NCBI RefSeq assembly: GCF_001921215.1
Contig: NZ_MSIF01000005.1
Span: 124,001 to 188,000, forward strand
DNA length: 64,000 nucleotides
DNA from: Actinophytocola xinjiangensis
GTDB lineage: Bacteria; Actinomycetota; Actinomycetes; Mycobacteriales; Pseudonocardiaceae
Direction: 5' to 3'
Part shown: piece after piece, positions 7,221 to 17,625 of the stretch
Layout: each line of letters begins with the position of its first letter
How positions within the stretch are numbered: position 1 is the first letter of the stretch
Made by a program: the position numbers and the translations under genes
Notes under the pieces: model-generated
The model's database searches: none
Seen by the model: only the letters and a program-made list of their open reading frames with translations
Told to the model about the DNA's origin: nothing

Positions 7221-8518
7221 TTGAGGAACCCTTCGTAGTTGCGCTGCATCAGCTGGCTCTCGATCTGCTTGACGGTGTCAAGACCGACGCCAACCATGAT
7301 CAGTACGGCGGTTCCACCGAAGGGGAAGTTCTGGTTCTGACCATCTCCGGTGATGTCCAGGAAGAAGTTCGGCAGCACCGCGATGATGCCCAGGTAGATC
7401 GACCCGGGGAGGGTGATCCGGCTCAGCACGAAGCTGAGGTACTCGGCAGTCGGGCGGCCCGGGCGGATACCCGGGATGAAGCCACCGTACTTCTTCATGT
7501 CATCAGCACGTTCGGTCGGGTTGAACTGGATGCTGATGTAGAAGTACGTGAAGAAGATGATCAGGGCGAAGTAGGTCAGGATGTGGACCCAGTCGCTCTG
7601 GCTCGTCAGATGGTCGGCGACGAAGCGCGCCCACCAGCTGTTGGAGTCGCCGGCCAGCTTGGTGATCAGGTCCGGCAGGTACAGCAGCGAGGACGCGAAG
7701 ATGATCGGGATGACGCCGGCCTGGTTGACCTTCATCGGCAGGTAGGTCGAGGTGCCGCCGTACATCCGGCGACCGACCATGCGCTTGGCGTACTGCACCG
7801 GGATGCGGCGCTGACCCTGCTCCAGGAACACGACACCGACGATGATCATCAGGCCGAAGATGCAGACGATCGTGAAGACCAGGCCGCCGGAGTTGCTGAG
7901 GATGTTGCCGCCCTCGGCCGGGATGCGGGCCGCGATGTTGACGAACATCAGCAGCGACATGCCGTTGCCGATACCGCGCTCGGTGATCAGCTCACCGAAC
8001 CACATGATCAGCGCCGTGCCGGCGGTCATCGTGATGACGATCATGACCAGGTCCCAGGTGGTGCCACCGGGGATGATCGGGTCCGGGCACTCACCGAAGA
8101 GCTGGCCACGGTCGGCCATCGCGACGATGCCCGTCGCCTGCAGCACCGCGAGACCGATGGTCAGGTAGCGGGTGTACTGCGTGAGCTTGCCCTGGCCGGA
8201 CTGGCCTTCCTTGTGCAGCTGCTCGAAGCGCGGAATGACCACACGCAGCAGCTGGATGATGATGCTCGCGGTGATGTAGGGCATGATCCCCAGCGCGAAC
8301 ACAGACAGTTGCAGCAGCGCACCGCCGCTGAACAGGTTCAGCAGCTGGTAGATGCTCTGGTCGTCAACCCCGTCGATGCACTTCTGGATGTTGGGGTACG
8401 ACACGCCCGGGGAGGGCAGCATCGCCCCGACCCGGTAGACCGCGACGATTCCGAGGGTGAAAAGGATCTTGCGGCGCAGGTCCGGCGTCGCGAGAGCCGA
8501 GCGGAAGGCGCTGAGCAC
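7217..8518 (-). CDS. secY: Preprotein translocase subunit SecY
   Basis: Pore-forming subunit of the SecYEG channel, with ten predicted membrane helices over 433 residues. It starts MLSAFRSALATPDLRRKILF. The plug and lateral-gate region follows, with IPVQYAKRM and the C-terminal GRPTAEYLSFVLSRITLPGS. The GTG at 8518 has GGAGG seven bases upstream. It usually follows rplO directly. Here a dehydrogenase gene and a strong terminator intervene, so it probably has its own promoter in the 274-base upstream interval, where I see no convincing -35/-10 pair. Confidence 0.97.
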   Translation of the reverse strand: MLSAFRSALATPDLRRKILFTLGIVAVYRVGAMLPSPGVSYPNIQKCIDGVDDQSIYQLLNLFSGGALLQLSVFALGIMPYITASIIIQLLRVVIPRFEQLHKEGQSGQGKLTQYTRYLTIGLAVLQATGIVAMADRGQLFGECPDPIIPGGTTWDLVMIVITMTAGTALIMWFGELITERGIGNGMSLLMFVNIAARIPAEGGNILSNSGGLVFTIVCIFGLMIIVGVVFLEQGQRRIPVQYAKRMVGRRMYGGTSTYLPMKVNQAGVIPIIFASSLLYLPDLITKLAGDSNSWWARFVADHLTSQSDWVHILTYFALIIFFTYFYISIQFNPTERADDMKKYGGFIPGIRPGRPTAEYLSFVLSRITLPGSIYLGIIAVLPNFFLDITGDGQNQNFPFGGTAVLIMVGVGLDTVKQIESQLMQRNYEGFLK

Positions 8519-8792
8519 GCAGGAACCTCCTCGGCGTCACCGGCGCTCGTGCCGGTGATCGGCTTTGCCGGTTGTTACCCCGGCCGGAACAAAGGTCTGA
8601 CCGCCATGGTGCCGGCAAGCCAGAACCGCTCCGAGAGGTACTCCACTCGAAGCGTGGGACCGACTTTAACAGCATGACGTGGCCGCCTTGCACCCCCTGG
8701 GCATTGCCGGACTTTCCCAATCCGCTGGTAGGCCGTTTGGTCCAGTCGTTTCCTGGGGCTTTACCCGAGGATGTGAGCCGCGGTCTCGGTCG

Positions 8793-9668
8793 TTACCGGT
8801 TGGGTTCGGCTGGTGGTGTTCCGTGGTGATGGCCCCTGGTCACCGGCTCGGGGTCCACCGTCGCCCGGGTGGGGTTGTCCAGCACGAGATGCCGGTCGAA
8901 CGCCTCGGCGATCTCGGCGAGGTCCCCGCCGACGGCCAGAACCGGATCCATCGCGCCGATCTGACGAACGATATGGATCTTGCTCCCCGTGTAGCGGATC
9001 AACTGGGCCGTCACGGCACGGGACAGATCACTGAGCAGGTAGGTCACCACCGGCGCCACCTCACCAGGCGTCTGCCGCACCCCGGAACCGGCCCCCGACA
9101 TGCGGGTCTGGGCCAGCGGGAACAGGCCGTTCACCCGCACACCGTGATCACGCAGGTCCCACGCCCAGGCAACGGTCATCGAGTACACCGCGCCCTTGGA
9201 CGCGGCATAGGTCGCGGCACCGGGCTGGCCGACCATCGCCAGCGACGCCATGTTCACGATCGAGCCCGAGCCCTGGTCACGCATGGCCCTGGCCGCCGCC
9301 GCCCCGCAGTACAACGAGCCCAGGACGTTGATCTCGATCAGCTGGCGCGCCCGATCGGGCGGGTCCTCCCACACCGGGGCCTCGTACCGCACACCGGCGT
9401 TGTTGACCAGGCCGTCGATCCGGCCGAACTCGGTCAGACACCGGGCCACGGCCGCGTGGGCCTGGTCGGGGTCGGCCACCGACCCCACGCTGGGCACCGC
9501 CCGGCCACCGGCCTCCCTGATCGCCGAGACGACCTCGTCGGCCGGCCCGTCGTCGACGTCGTTCACAACCACCGCGGCGCCGTGGGCGGCGGCGTGCAAC
9601 GCCGACGCCCTGCCCAGGCCACGGCCCGCACCGGTGATGACCACGGCCCTGCCGTCAAGAACGCTCAT
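8793..9668 (-). CDS. Short-chain dehydrogenase/reductase inserted between rplO and secY
   Basis: NAD(P)-dependent oxidoreductase of the classical SDR family, 291 residues. The cofactor motif TGAGRGLG is at 12-19, NNAG at 89-92, and the catalytic residues are S142, Y154 and K158 (YAASK). D37 in NDVDDGPADE suggests a preference for NAD. The C-terminal 60 residues resemble those of SDRs annotated near steroid or acyl-CoA metabolism, but the substrate cannot be told. It lies between a 17-bp terminator and secY on the same strand, so it interrupts the usual rplO-secY junction. Confidence 0.88.
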   Translation of the reverse strand: MSVLDGRAVVITGAGRGLGRASALHAAAHGAAVVVNDVDDGPADEVVSAIREAGGRAVPSVGSVADPDQAHAAVARCLTEFGRIDGLVNNAGVRYEAPVWEDPPDRARQLIEINVLGSLYCGAAAARAMRDQGSGSIVNMASLAMVGQPGAATYAASKGAVYSMTVAWAWDLRDHGVRVNGLFPLAQTRMSGAGSGVRQTPGEVAPVVTYLLSDLSRAVTAQLIRYTGSKIHIVRQIGAMDPVLAVGGDLAEIAEAFDRHLVLDNPTRATVDPEPVTRGHHHGTPPAEPNR

Positions 9669-9693
9669 GGGCGCCAGTCTGCTACCCCAACAA

Positions 9694-9731
9694 GCAACGG
9701 CCGGTGGGGAGGGATCCCCACCGGCCGTTGC
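9694..9731 (-). terminator. Strong terminator after rplO
   Basis: Arms 9694-9710 and 9715-9731 are perfect 17-base complements with a four-base GGGA loop, 12 bases past the rplO stop. On the minus strand TTGTTGG follows. It should end the S10-spc transcript before the dehydrogenase gene. Confidence 0.85.
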
Positions 9732-9742
9732 TCACGAACCAA

Positions 9743-10189
9743 CTACAGCGTGGTGGCCGAACCACCAGCGGCAGACAACTTCTCCGACGCCGACTTCGAG
9801 AACGCGTGGGCGGTCACGTCCAGTTTCACGCCCTCCACCTCCCCGTTGCCGAGCACCTTCACCAGCTCGTTCTTCCGAACCAGACCGTGCGCCACCAGCT
9901 GGTCGACGTCCACGGCGCCACCCTCGGGGAACACCCGGGCGATGTCACCGACGTTGACCGGCTGGTACTCGGTACGGAACCGGTTCTTGAAGCCGCGCAG
10001 CTTCGGCAGCCGCATGTGGATCGGCATCTGGCCGCCCTCGAAGCGGGCCGGCACGTTCTTGCGTGCCTTCGTGCCCTTCGTGCCTCGACCGGCGGTCTTG
10101 CCCTTGCCCGAACCCTCGCCTCGACCGACGCGGGTCTTCTCGGTCTTGGCGCCCGGCGCGGGGCGCAGGTGATGGATCTTGATCGCCAT
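9743..10189 (-). CDS. rplO: 50S ribosomal protein L15 (uL15)
   Basis: Late-assembly 50S protein. The glycine- and lysine-rich N-terminal arm ([19 protein letters not shown]) penetrates 23S rRNA, and the globular part begins near residue 70. The 148 residues are normal. The ATG shares one base with the rpmD stop (TGATG). It is the last gene before the strong terminator. Confidence 0.97.
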   Translation of the reverse strand: MAIKIHHLRPAPGAKTEKTRVGRGEGSGKGKTAGRGTKGTKARKNVPARFEGGQMPIHMRLPKLRGFKNRFRTEYQPVNVGDIARVFPEGGAVDVDQLVAHGLVRKNELVKVLGNGEVEGVKLDVTAHAFSKSASEKLSAAGGSATTL

Positions 10190-10374
10190 CAGCCGTTCAC
10201 CTCCTCGACGGTCACCAGGTGGCGGACCGTGTGGATCAGGCCGCGAACCTCCGGGGTGTCCTCCCGGACGGTGGACTGGCGGATCTTCCGCAGGCCCAGG
10301 GTCCGCAGCGACTCACGGTGGTTGCGCTTGGTCCCGATGGTGCTGCGGACCTGCGTCACCTTGAGCTGAGCCAT
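10189..10374 (-). CDS. rpmD: 50S ribosomal protein L30 (uL30)
   Basis: Short bacterial L30 of 61 residues ([19 protein letters not shown], then [15 protein letters not shown]). The ATG at 10374 was chosen because upstream residues are not family-like. It lies four bases after rpsE and overlaps rplO by one base, indicating tight coupling. Confidence 0.96.
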   Translation of the reverse strand: MAQLKVTQVRSTIGTKRNHRESLRTLGLRKIRQSTVREDTPEVRGLIHTVRHLVTVEEVNG

Positions 10375-10378
10375 GGCC

Positions 10379-11026
10379 TCACACCCCCTGACCAGCGACC
10401 CGCGCCCGCAGCATGCCCGCCGGGGCAACGTCCTCCAGCGGCAGGCCGCGACGAGCCGCGACCTCCTCCGGACGCTGCAGACCCTTCAGGGCCGCCACGG
10501 TCGCGTGGACGATGTTGATCGCGTTGTCGCTGCCGAGCGACTTGGACAGCACGTCGTGCACGCCCGCGCACTCCAGCACGGCACGCACCGGGCCACCGGC
10601 GATGACGCCGGTACCGGCACTGGCCGGGCGCAGCAGCACGACACCGGCGGCCCGCTCACCCTGGATCGGGTGCGGGATGGTGCCGGCGATCCTCGGGACC
10701 TTGAAGAAGTTCTTCTTCGCCTCCTCAACACCCTTGGCGATCGCGGCCGGCACCTCCTTCGCCTTGCCGTAGCCGACACCGACCATGCCGTCGCCGTCGC
10801 CCACCACGACCAGCGCGGTGAAGCTGAACCGGCGACCACCCTTCACGACCTTGGCGACCCGGTTGATGGCCACCACGCGCTCGAGGTGCGGGGTCTTGTC
10901 CTGGGCCGCCCCGCCACGGCCACCGTCGCGACGGTCCCTGCGGTCCCGGCGATCACCGCGGTTGTCGCCGCGGTTGTCGCCCTGGCCGCCCTGACCGCCG
11001 CCGAATTGCCGCGTACGTCCCGGCAT
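10379..11026 (-). CDS. rpsE: 30S ribosomal protein S5 (uS5) with an Arg/Asp/Gly-rich N-terminal arm
   Basis: S5 sits at the mRNA entry side and affects decoding fidelity. Residues 1-45 form a low-complexity arm with [17 protein letters not shown] repeats, longer than in E. coli. The double-stranded RNA-binding domain follows ([20 protein letters not shown]) and then the C-terminal domain with [15 protein letters not shown]. The 215 residues exceed the usual 166 because of the arm. The ATG at 11026 starts [10 protein letters not shown]. Confidence 0.96.
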   Translation of the reverse strand: MPGRTRQFGGGQGGQGDNRGDNRGDRRDRRDRRDGGRGGAAQDKTPHLERVVAINRVAKVVKGGRRFSFTALVVVGDGDGMVGVGYGKAKEVPAAIAKGVEEAKKNFFKVPRIAGTIPHPIQGERAAGVVLLRPASAGTGVIAGGPVRAVLECAGVHDVLSKSLGSDNAINIVHATVAALKGLQRPEEVAARRGLPLEDVAPAGMLRARVAGQGV

Positions 11027-11060
11027 CAGGCGATCCTTCCCGTGATGTGCATGTTCATGT

Positions 11061-11462
11061 CTAGAACTCCAGCCCGGCTTCCCGGGCCGCGTCGGCGAGC
11101 GCCGCGATGCGGCCGTGGTAGTTGTTGCCACCACGGTCGAACACGACCTTCGTGACGCCGGCGGTCTTCGCCCGGTCGGCGACCAGCGAGCCGACCTTGG
11201 CCGCGCGCGCCTTCTTGTCGCCGTCCATCGCACGCACGTCGGCCTCCAGGCTCGACGCCGACGCGATGGTGTTGCCGGCCAGGTCGTCGACCAGCTGGAC
11301 GACGATGTGCCGCGACGACCTGGTCACGACCAGCCGGGGACGCTCCGGGGTGCCGCTGACCTTCTTGCGGACCCGGAAGTGCCGACGCTTCTTGGCGATC
11401 CGACGCCGGGTGGAAATGTCCCGACCGACAGGCTTGCGCTTGGTAGCAGTCGCTTCGCTCAT
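11061..11462 (-). CDS. rplR: 50S ribosomal protein L18 (uL18)
   Basis: Binds 5S rRNA in the central protuberance. The 133 residues start [19 protein letters not shown], with [20 protein letters not shown] and the final [20 protein letters not shown]. The ATG at 11462 is one base after the rplF stop. Typical spc-operon position. Confidence 0.97.
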   Translation of the reverse strand: MSEATATKRKPVGRDISTRRRIAKKRRHFRVRKKVSGTPERPRLVVTRSSRHIVVQLVDDLAGNTIASASSLEADVRAMDGDKKARAAKVGSLVADRAKTAGVTKVVFDRGGNNYHGRIAALADAAREAGLEF

Positions 11463-11463
11463 G

Positions 11464-12003
11464 TCACTTACCCGTCTTTCCGACCTTGCGGCGGATCTTC
11501 TCGCCCGCGTAACGCACGCCCTTGCCCTTGTACGGGTCGGGCTTGCGCAGCTTGCGGATGTTGGCGGCGACCTCACCGACGCGCTGCTTGTCGATCCCCT
11601 TGACGGAGAACTTGGTCGGGCCCTCGACCTGGAAGGTGATGCCCTCCGGCGGGGAGACCTTCACCGGGTGGCTGAACCCGAGCGAGAACTCCAGGTCAGA
11701 ACCCTTGAGCAGGACGCGGTAGCCGACGCCGTGGATCTCAAGCTTCTTCTCGTAGCCGTCGGTGACCCCGACGACCAGGTTGTTCACCAGCGACCGCGTG
11801 AGGCCGTGCAGCGCACGGCTGCGGCGCTCGTCGTCCGGGCGCTGGACGGCCAGCGAGCCGTCCTCGGCGCGCTCGACGGTGATCGGCTCGGCGATCACGT
11901 GCGCCAGGGTGCCCTTGGGACCCTTCACGCTGATCTGCTGGCCCTCGATCGTCACGTCCACTCCGGACGGGACCGCGATCGGCAGCTTTCCGATGCGAGA
12001 CAT
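11464..12003 (-). CDS. rplF: 50S ribosomal protein L6 (uL6)
   Basis: Two-domain protein at the base of the L7/L12 stalk near the factor-binding site. The 179 residues start [20 protein letters not shown]. The C-terminal domain has the conserved [16 protein letters not shown]. Normal length and position. Confidence 0.97.
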   Translation of the reverse strand: MSRIGKLPIAVPSGVDVTIEGQQISVKGPKGTLAHVIAEPITVERAEDGSLAVQRPDDERRSRALHGLTRSLVNNLVVGVTDGYEKKLEIHGVGYRVLLKGSDLEFSLGFSHPVKVSPPEGITFQVEGPTKFSVKGIDKQRVGEVAANIRKLRKPDPYKGKGVRYAGEKIRRKVGKTGK

Positions 12004-12019
12004 GTGTCAGTAACCCCCG

Positions 12020-12418
12020 TCACCAGACGTAGGCGAGGACTTCCCCGCCCATCCGCTGCTTGCCGGCCTGGCGATCGGTGAGCAGGCCCGCGGACGTGGA
12101 GATGATCGCCACGCCGAGACCACCGAGCACCTTCGGCAGGCCGGTCGACTTCGCGTACACCCGGAGCCCGGGCTTGGACACCCGACGCAGGCCCGCGATG
12201 CTGCGCTCGCGGTTGGGGCCGTACTTCAGCTCGACGACCAGGTTCTGGCCCTTCTCGCCGTCCTCGGTCCGGTAGCCGGCGATGTAGCCCTCCCGCTGGA
12301 GGATCTCCGAGATGTTCGCCTTGAGCTTGGAGTGCGGCAGCACGACCTCGTCGTGGTACGCCGAGTTGGCGTTGCGCAGACGAGTCAGAAAGTCTGCGAT
12401 CGGGTCGGTCATCGTCAT
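12020..12418 (-). CDS. rpsH: 30S ribosomal protein S8 (uS8)
   Basis: Central-domain 16S rRNA-binding protein of 132 residues ([18 protein letters not shown], ending [10 protein letters not shown]). In E. coli S8 represses the spc operon by binding mRNA near rplE. I did not find a clear copy of that site here. Starting at the second methionine (12412) would remove two residues and is equally possible. Confidence 0.97.
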   Translation of the reverse strand: MTMTDPIADFLTRLRNANSAYHDEVVLPHSKLKANISEILQREGYIAGYRTEDGEKGQNLVVELKYGPNRERSIAGLRRVSKPGLRVYAKSTGLPKVLGGLGVAIISTSAGLLTDRQAGKQRMGGEVLAYVW

Positions 12419-12488
12419 GGTGACCTGTCAACCTTTCTCGCCTGGTTCCCCGGAAGGCCTGTGGCGATTTTTCCTAGGTGTGGCTTCT

Positions 12489-12674
12489 CTACCAGCTGGA
12501 CTTGCTCACGCCGGGCAGCTCGCCGCGGTGGGCCATCTCGCGCAGGCACACCCGGCAGAGGCCGAACTTGCGGAACACCGCGCGGGGACGCCCGCACCGC
12601 TGGCACCGGGTGTAACCCCGGACCTTGAACTTGGGCTTCTGCGCGGCCTTGTGGACCAGAGCCTTCTTGGCCAT
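12489..12674 (-). CDS. rpsN: 30S ribosomal protein S14, zinc-binding type (uS14)
   Basis: The short, 61-residue form with a zinc knuckle, CQRC and CRVC (cysteines at 24, 27, 40 and 43). This is the primary S14 of actinobacteria. Zinc-free paralogues are normally encoded elsewhere under zinc control. It starts [20 protein letters not shown] and its ATG shares a base with the rplE stop. Confidence 0.97.
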   Translation of the reverse strand: MAKKALVHKAAQKPKFKVRGYTRCQRCGRPRAVFRKFGLCRVCLREMAHRGELPGVSKSSW

Positions 12675-13237
12675 CAGTTCTCCTTGAACGGGAAGCCCAG
12701 GCGCCGCAGCAGCGCCCGACCCTCCTCGTCGTTGATCGCGGTGGTGACGATCGTGATGTCCATGCCGCGCGGACGGTCGATCGAGTCCGGGTTGATCTCG
12801 TGGAACATCGACTGCTCGTTGAGACCGAACGTGTAGTTGCCGTTGCCGTCGAACTGCTTGGGCGACAGGCCACGGAAGTCACGGATACGCGGCAGGGCGA
12901 TCGTCAGCAGGCGGTCCAGGAACTCCCACATCCGGTCGCCGCGCAGGGTCACCTTCGCGCCGATCGGCATGCCCTCGCGCAGCTTGAACTGCGCGATCGA
13001 CTTGGTCGCCCGGCGGATCTGCGGCCGCTGACCGGTGATCAGCGACAGGTCACGGACGGCGCCCTCGATCAGCTTGCCGTCGCGGGCGGCGTCGCCGACA
13101 CCCATGTTGACCACGGCCTTGACCACGCGCGGGACCTGCATGGCGTTGTCGAAGGAGAAGTCCTCCTTCAGACCGGCCACGATCTCCTCGTGGTAGCGGG
13201 TCTTGAGCCGCGGCACGAGCTTCTCCGCTGTCGTCAT
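12674..13237 (-). CDS. rplE: 50S ribosomal protein L5 (uL5)
   Basis: 5S rRNA-binding protein that contacts the P-site tRNA and S13. The 187 residues contain [32 protein letters not shown] and [12 protein letters not shown], all typical. One-base overlaps on both sides (with rplX and rpsN) suggest coupling. Confidence 0.97.
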   Translation of the reverse strand: MTTAEKLVPRLKTRYHEEIVAGLKEDFSFDNAMQVPRVVKAVVNMGVGDAARDGKLIEGAVRDLSLITGQRPQIRRATKSIAQFKLREGMPIGAKVTLRGDRMWEFLDRLLTIALPRIRDFRGLSPKQFDGNGNYTFGLNEQSMFHEINPDSIDRPRGMDITIVTTAINDEEGRALLRRLGFPFKEN

Positions 13238-13551
13238 CAGATCTCCTTGCCCGTCCGGCGCGAAACCCGCACCTTCCGGCCCTCGTCGTCGAACGTGTAG
13301 CCGACGCGGGTCGGCTTGCCGTCCGAGTCGACCAGCATCACGTTGCTGACGTGGATCGACGCCTCCTGGGTGACGATCCCGCCGGTCTGCGCACCGCGCT
13401 GGGTCTGGCTGATCCGGGTGTGCTTCTTGATCCGGTTCACGCCCTCGACCAGGACCCGCTGGTTGTCCGGGTAGGCCTGGATGACCTTGCCCTTCGCACC
13501 CTTGTCCTTGCCGGCGATCACGAGAACCGTGTCACCCTTCTTGATCTTCAT
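13237..13551 (-). CDS. rplX: 50S ribosomal protein L24 (uL24)
   Basis: Assembly-initiating 50S protein near the tunnel exit. The 104 residues begin [20 protein letters not shown], which contains the KOW motif. The end ([14 protein letters not shown]) is standard. Three bases separate it from rplN. Confidence 0.97.
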   Translation of the reverse strand: MKIKKGDTVLVIAGKDKGAKGKVIQAYPDNQRVLVEGVNRIKKHTRISQTQRGAQTGGIVTQEASIHVSNVMLVDSDGKPTRVGYTFDDEGRKVRVSRRTGKEI

Positions 13552-13554
13552 GAG

Positions 13555-13923
13555 CTAGAGCACCTCCGGAGCCAGCGAGATGATCTTCATGAACTTCTTG
13601 TCGCGCAGCTCGCGACCGACCGGTCCGAAGATGCGGGTCCCGCGCGGCTCGTTGTCCGGCTTGATCAGCACGGCGGCGTTCTCGTCGAACCGGATGTACG
13701 AACCGTCCGGCCGACGGCGCTCCTTGGCGGTGCGAACGATGACCGCCTTGACGACGTCACCCTTCTTCACGCCGGCGCCGGGCATCGCGTCCTTGACCGT
13801 GGCGACGATGATGTCGCCGATTCCCGCGTAGCGACGCGCGGAGCCACCGAGCACCCGGATGCACAGGATCTCCTTGGCACCCGTGTTGTCGGCGACGCGC
13901 AGTCGCGACTCCTGCTGAATCAC
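13555..13923 (-). CDS. rplN: 50S ribosomal protein L14 (uL14)
   Basis: Interface protein of 122 residues ([20 protein letters not shown], with [19 protein letters not shown]). It starts four bases inside the rpsQ end (ATGA-type overlap). This is among the most conserved proteins here and nothing is unusual in it. Confidence 0.97.
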   Translation of the reverse strand: MIQQESRLRVADNTGAKEILCIRVLGGSARRYAGIGDIIVATVKDAMPGAGVKKGDVVKAVIVRTAKERRRPDGSYIRFDENAAVLIKPDNEPRGTRIFGPVGRELRDKKFMKIISLAPEVL

Positions 13924-14201
13924 TTTGCCTTCTCCAAGATCTCCACCAGCCGCCAGCGCTTGGTGGCCGACAGTGGACGGGTCTCCATCAGCAGCACACG
14001 GTCCCCGACGCCGGCCGAGTTCTCCTCGTCGTGCGCCTTGACCTTGGTGGTGGACCGCAGCACCTTGCTGTAGCGCGGGTGCTTCTTGCGGTCCTCAAGC
14101 GAGACCACGATGGTCTTGTTCATCTTGTCGGACACGACCAGGCCCTCGCGGACCTTGCGACGGCCGCGCGTCTCCTGCGTCTGCTCAGTCGTCTCGCTCA
14201 T
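13920..14201 (-). CDS. rpsQ: 30S ribosomal protein S17 (uS17)
   Basis: OB-fold 16S rRNA-binding protein, 93 residues. The N-terminal 15 residues ([15 protein letters not shown]) are an actinobacterial extension before the core [19 protein letters not shown]. Four-base overlaps join it to rpmC and rplN. Confidence 0.97.
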   Translation of the reverse strand: MSETTEQTQETRGRRKVREGLVVSDKMNKTIVVSLEDRKKHPRYSKVLRSTTKVKAHDEENSAGVGDRVLLMETRPLSATKRWRLVEILEKAK

Positions 14202-14446
14202 GCGGCACCCTCATCACTGGAAACCTCGTCCGGGGACACCGAAAGACCCAGCTCACGCTCACGCATGACCGTGTAGATCCTGGCGATGTCGTGCCGGACC
14301 GTGCGGAGCCGGCGGTTGTTGTCCATCTGCCCGGTGGCCATCTGGAACCGAAGGTTGAACAGCTCCTCCTTCGACTCCCGCAGGCGCAGCACCAGCTCCT
14401 CGTCGTTGAGCTCGCGCAGCTCGGATGCCTGAGTTCCGGCGGCCAT
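14198..14446 (-). CDS. rpmC: 50S ribosomal protein L29 (uL29)
   Basis: Small helical-hairpin protein at the tunnel exit, part of the docking site for trigger factor and SRP. The 82 residues include [20 protein letters not shown] and the [11 protein letters not shown] end. A short acidic tail ([12 protein letters not shown]) follows the core. Confidence 0.96.
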   Translation of the reverse strand: MAAGTQASELRELNDEELVLRLRESKEELFNLRFQMATGQMDNNRRLRTVRHDIARIYTVMRERELGLSVSPDEVSSDEGAA

Positions 14447-14865
14447 CAGAAGTCACCACCTTCACGCGTGACGATGCGGCACTTCATCGGGAGCTTGTGG
14501 ATCGCGCGGGTCAGCGCCTCACGCGCCACGACCTCGTTCGGGAAGCTCAGCTCGAACATGACCCGACCGGGCTTCACGTTCGCGATCCAGTGCTCCGGCG
14601 AACCCTTGCCGGAACCCATGCGGGTCTCGGCGGGCTTCTTGGTCAACGGACGGTCCGGGAAGATGTTGATCCACACCTTGCCGCCACGACGGATGTGCCG
14701 GTTGATGGCGATACGAGCGGACTCGATCTGCCGGTTGGTCACGTAGGCCGACGTGAGCGCCTGGATACCGAACTCCCCGAAGGTGACCCTGGTACCGCCC
14801 TTGGCCGCACCACCACGCTTGGGGTGGTGCTGCTTGCGGTGCCTGACCTTGCGTGGGATGAGCAC
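14446..14865 (-). CDS. rplP: 50S ribosomal protein L16 (uL16)
   Basis: Contacts the A-site tRNA elbow and is required for peptidyl-transferase maturation. The 139 residues start [19 protein letters not shown], with [20 protein letters not shown] in the core. It overlaps rpmC by one base. Confidence 0.97.
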   Translation of the reverse strand: MLIPRKVRHRKQHHPKRGGAAKGGTRVTFGEFGIQALTSAYVTNRQIESARIAINRHIRRGGKVWINIFPDRPLTKKPAETRMGSGKGSPEHWIANVKPGRVMFELSFPNEVVAREALTRAIHKLPMKCRIVTREGGDF

Positions 14866-14868
14866 TGC

Positions 14869-15717
14869 TCAGCCCTCCCCGTTGGCGTTGGTGGCGTCAG
14901 CCCCGTTCACCGACGGGGTCTGCGGCGCCGACTCTGCGGGTTCCGCACTGGCCTCTGCCGCGGCGCGGCCGGCCTCGGTGCTGGTCGCCGTCGTCCCGGC
15001 CGAGCCGGAACGGCGGGCGCGCGTCGGGCGCTCGCGACGCGGCGCACGCTCCTGCGGAGCCTGCGAACGCGCCTCGATCTCCCGGCGGCCACCGACGACG
15101 TCACCCTTGTAGATCCAGACCTTCACGCCGATCCGGCCGAAGGTCGTCCTGGCCTCGAAGAAGCCGTAGTCGATGTCCGCGCGCAGCGTGTGCAGCGGCA
15201 CCCGGCCCTCGCGGTAGTGCTCGGAGCGGGACATCTCGGCACCGCCGAGACGGCCGCCGCACTGCACGCGGATGCCCTTGACCTGCGGGCTGCGCATGGC
15301 CGACTGGATGGCCTTGCGCATCGCGCGGCGGAAGGACACGCGGTTGGACAGCTGCTCGGCGGTCACCTGGGCGACCAGCTGGGCGTCGGCCTCGGGGTTC
15401 TTCACCTCGAGGATGTTGAGCTGCACCTGCTTGCCGGACAGCTTCTCCAGCTCGCCCCGGATACGGTCGGCCTCCGCGCCGCGACGGCCGATGACGATGC
15501 CCGGCCGGGCGGTGTGGATGTCGACGCGGACCCGGTCGCGGGTGCGCTCGATCTCCACCTTCGAGATCCCGGCGCGCTCCATGCCCTTCGAGAGCAGGCG
15601 ACGGATCTTGACGTCCTCGGCCACGTACTCCGCGTACTGCTTGTCGGCATACCAGCGGGACTTCCAGTCAGTGGTGATCCCGAGCCGGAAGCCGTGCGGG
15701 TTGATCTTCTGACCCAC
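14869..15717 (-). CDS. rpsC: 30S ribosomal protein S3 (uS3) with a long C-terminal tail
   Basis: Forms the mRNA entry channel with S4 and S5. The KH domain has [19 protein letters not shown] and the C-terminal domain has [20 protein letters not shown]. Residues beyond about 212 form a low-complexity tail rich in Arg, then Ala, Glu, Ser and Thr, so the total is 282 instead of about 233. Such tails occur in actinobacterial S3. The ATG is adjacent to the rplV stop. Confidence 0.97.
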   Translation of the reverse strand: MGQKINPHGFRLGITTDWKSRWYADKQYAEYVAEDVKIRRLLSKGMERAGISKVEIERTRDRVRVDIHTARPGIVIGRRGAEADRIRGELEKLSGKQVQLNILEVKNPEADAQLVAQVTAEQLSNRVSFRRAMRKAIQSAMRSPQVKGIRVQCGGRLGGAEMSRSEHYREGRVPLHTLRADIDYGFFEARTTFGRIGVKVWIYKGDVVGGRREIEARSQAPQERAPRRERPTRARRSGSAGTTATSTEAGRAAAEASAEPAESAPQTPSVNGADATNANGEG

Positions 15718-16139
15718 TAGCTGGCACTCCTCTTCGCACTGGACTTACGGCTCTTGGCAGCCGCCTTCTTCGGCTCCGGCCGCGACTCCACCTCGACGGT
15801 GATGTGGCTGGTCCGCTTCCGGATCCGGTACGCCCGTCCCTGCGCCCTCGGCCGGAACCGCTTGAGCGTCGGGCCCTCGTCCACGTACGCGGCGCTGACC
15901 CAGAGGGTCTCCGGGTCGAGGTCGAGGTTGTTCTCGGCGTTGGCCATGGCGCTCGCGAGCACCTTCGCCACCGGCTCGCTGGCCGCCTGCGGTGCGTACC
16001 GCAGGACGTTGAGCGCCTCGCCGGCACTACGGCCCTTGATGAGCTCGACCACCCGGCGCACCTTCATCGGCGTGGCGCGGACGTAGCGAGCCCGAGCGAT
16101 CGCGCGCGGAAGCTCTTCCACGGCGGTCTCGTTACTCAT
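15717..16139 (-). CDS. rplV: 50S ribosomal protein L22 (uL22)
   Basis: Lines the peptide tunnel at the constriction with L4. The beta-hairpin loop region is [20 protein letters not shown]. The macrolide-relevant loop looks wild type. The 140 residues end in a Lys/Ser/Ala-rich tail. The start [20 protein letters not shown] adds about 12 residues before the usual core. Confidence 0.97.
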   Translation of the reverse strand: MSNETAVEELPRAIARARYVRATPMKVRRVVELIKGRSAGEALNVLRYAPQAASEPVAKVLASAMANAENNLDLDPETLWVSAAYVDEGPTLKRFRPRAQGRAYRIRKRTSHITVEVESRPEPKKAAAKSRKSSAKRSAS

Positions 16140-16155
16140 CGCTTACTCCTGTCCT

Positions 16156-16437
16156 CTAGCGCCTGCGCGCCTTGCGGTCGTCCTTCACGTGCCCCTTGAA
16201 GGTGCGGGTCGGGGCGAACTCGCCCAGCTTGTGCCCGACCATCGACTCCGAGATGAAGACGGGGACGTGCTTGCGGCCGTCGTGCACCGCGATCGTGTGG
16301 CCCAGCATGTCCGGGATGATCGTCGACCGGCGGGACCAGGTCTTGATCACGGTCTTCTTGCCGGACTCGTTGAGCGCGTCCACCTTCTTGAGCAGGTGGT
16401 CGTCGACGAACGGGCCCTTCTTCAAACTCCTAGGCAT
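16156..16437 (-). CDS. rpsS: 30S ribosomal protein S19 (uS19)
   Basis: Head protein forming a pair with S13. The 93 residues begin [20 protein letters not shown], with the conserved [16 protein letters not shown]. Normal length and position between rplB and rplV. Confidence 0.97.
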   Translation of the reverse strand: MPRSLKKGPFVDDHLLKKVDALNESGKKTVIKTWSRRSTIIPDMLGHTIAVHDGRKHVPVFISESMVGHKLGEFAPTRTFKGHVKDDRKARRR

Positions 16438-16456
16438 CTGTCACTCCCTCCTGCTC

Positions 16457-17293
16457 TTAGCGCTTCTTACCGGTCCGGCGACGACGGACGATCATCCGGT
16501 CGCTCGGCTTGCCCTTGTGGCGGGTACGGCCCTCCGGCTTGCCGGCCGGGTTGACCGGGTGACGGCCACCGGAGGTCTTGCCCTCACCACCACCGTGCGG
16601 GTGGTCCACCGGGTTCATCGCGACACCGCGCACGGTCGGGCGCTTGCCCTTCCACCGCATGCGGCCCGCCTTGCCCCAGTTGATGTTCGCGTGCTCGGAG
16701 TTGCCGACCTCGCCGACCGTGGCGCGGCAGCGCACGTCCACGTTGCGGATCTCGCCCGAGGGCATCCGCAGCTGGGCGAACCGGCCCTCCTTGGCGACCA
16801 GCTGGACGCGGGTGCCGGCGGAACGCGCGATCTTGGCCCCACCGCCCGGCCGCAGCTCGATCGCGTGGATCACGGTGCCGACCGGGATGTTGCGCATCGG
16901 CAGCGCGTTGCCCGGCTTGATGTCGGCCCCGGGACCGTTCTCGATCCGGTCGCCCTGACGCAGTTTGTCCGGCGCGATGATGTAGCGCTTCTCGCCGTCC
17001 GCGTAGTGCAGCAGCGCGATGCGCGCGGTGCGGTTGGGGTCGTACTCGATGTGCGCGACCTTGGCCGGCACGCCGTCCTTGTCGTGGCGCCGGAAGTCGA
17101 TCAGCCGGTACGCGCGCTTGTGGCCACCGCCCTTGTGCCGGGTGGTGATCTTGCCGTGCACGTTCCGGCCGCCCCGCCCGTGCAGCGGGCGGACCAGCGA
17201 CTTCTCCGGCTCCGAGCGGGTGATCTCGGCGAAGTCGGAGACGCTTGAGCCACGACGCCCCGGCGTCGTCGGCTTGTACTTGCGAATGCCCAT
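16457..17293 (-). CDS. rplB: 50S ribosomal protein L2 (uL2)
   Basis: Needed for subunit association and peptidyl-transferase assembly. The 278 residues contain [19 protein letters not shown] and the conserved histidine loop [17 protein letters not shown] near the C-terminus. The start reads [20 protein letters not shown]. Confidence 0.97.
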   Translation of the reverse strand: MGIRKYKPTTPGRRGSSVSDFAEITRSEPEKSLVRPLHGRGGRNVHGKITTRHKGGGHKRAYRLIDFRRHDKDGVPAKVAHIEYDPNRTARIALLHYADGEKRYIIAPDKLRQGDRIENGPGADIKPGNALPMRNIPVGTVIHAIELRPGGGAKIARSAGTRVQLVAKEGRFAQLRMPSGEIRNVDVRCRATVGEVGNSEHANINWGKAGRMRWKGKRPTVRGVAMNPVDHPHGGGEGKTSGGRHPVNPAGKPEGRTRHKGKPSDRMIVRRRRTGKKR

Positions 17294-17328
17294 CTCTACG
17301 CAGTCCCTCTAGGTCTCTACTCGCCGGC

Positions 17329-17625
17329 TCAGGCCGGGCCGCCGAAGATCTCGATCGGCTTGCTCTCGGCCGAGAGCGTCACGATCGCTCGCTTGGTGTC
17401 CTTGCGCTTGCCGTAACCGGTGCGGGTGCGCTTGCGCTTGCCCTGCCGGTTCAGCGTGTTCACGCTCACCACCTGGACGCCGAACACCTTCTCGACCGCG
17501 ATCTTGATCTGGGTCTTGTTGGCATTGGGCGCAACGACGAACGTGTACTTGTTCTCCTCGAGCAGCCCGTAGGACTTCTCGGAGATCACCGGCGCGAGCA
17601 GTACGTCGCGGTGGTCGGGGATCAC
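17329..17625 (-). CDS. rplW: 50S ribosomal protein L23 (uL23)
   Basis: Tunnel-exit docking protein for trigger factor and SRP. The 98 residues begin at GTG 17625 ([20 protein letters not shown]), which overlaps the rplD stop as [23 protein letters not shown]-type residues form the rRNA-binding loop. Because rplD is extended, L23 is translated directly after the extra L4 domain. Confidence 0.96.
   Translation of the reverse strand: MIPDHRDVLLAPVISEKSYGLLEENKYTFVVAPNANKTQIKIAVEKVFGVQVVSVNTLNRQGKRKRTRTGYGKRKDTKRAIVTLSAESKPIEIFGGPA

Noticed and set aside
12419-12488. Separate S8-binding repressor site in the rpsN-rpsH spacer
   Set aside because: Only 70 bases, and no stem resembling the 16S rRNA S8 site was seen.
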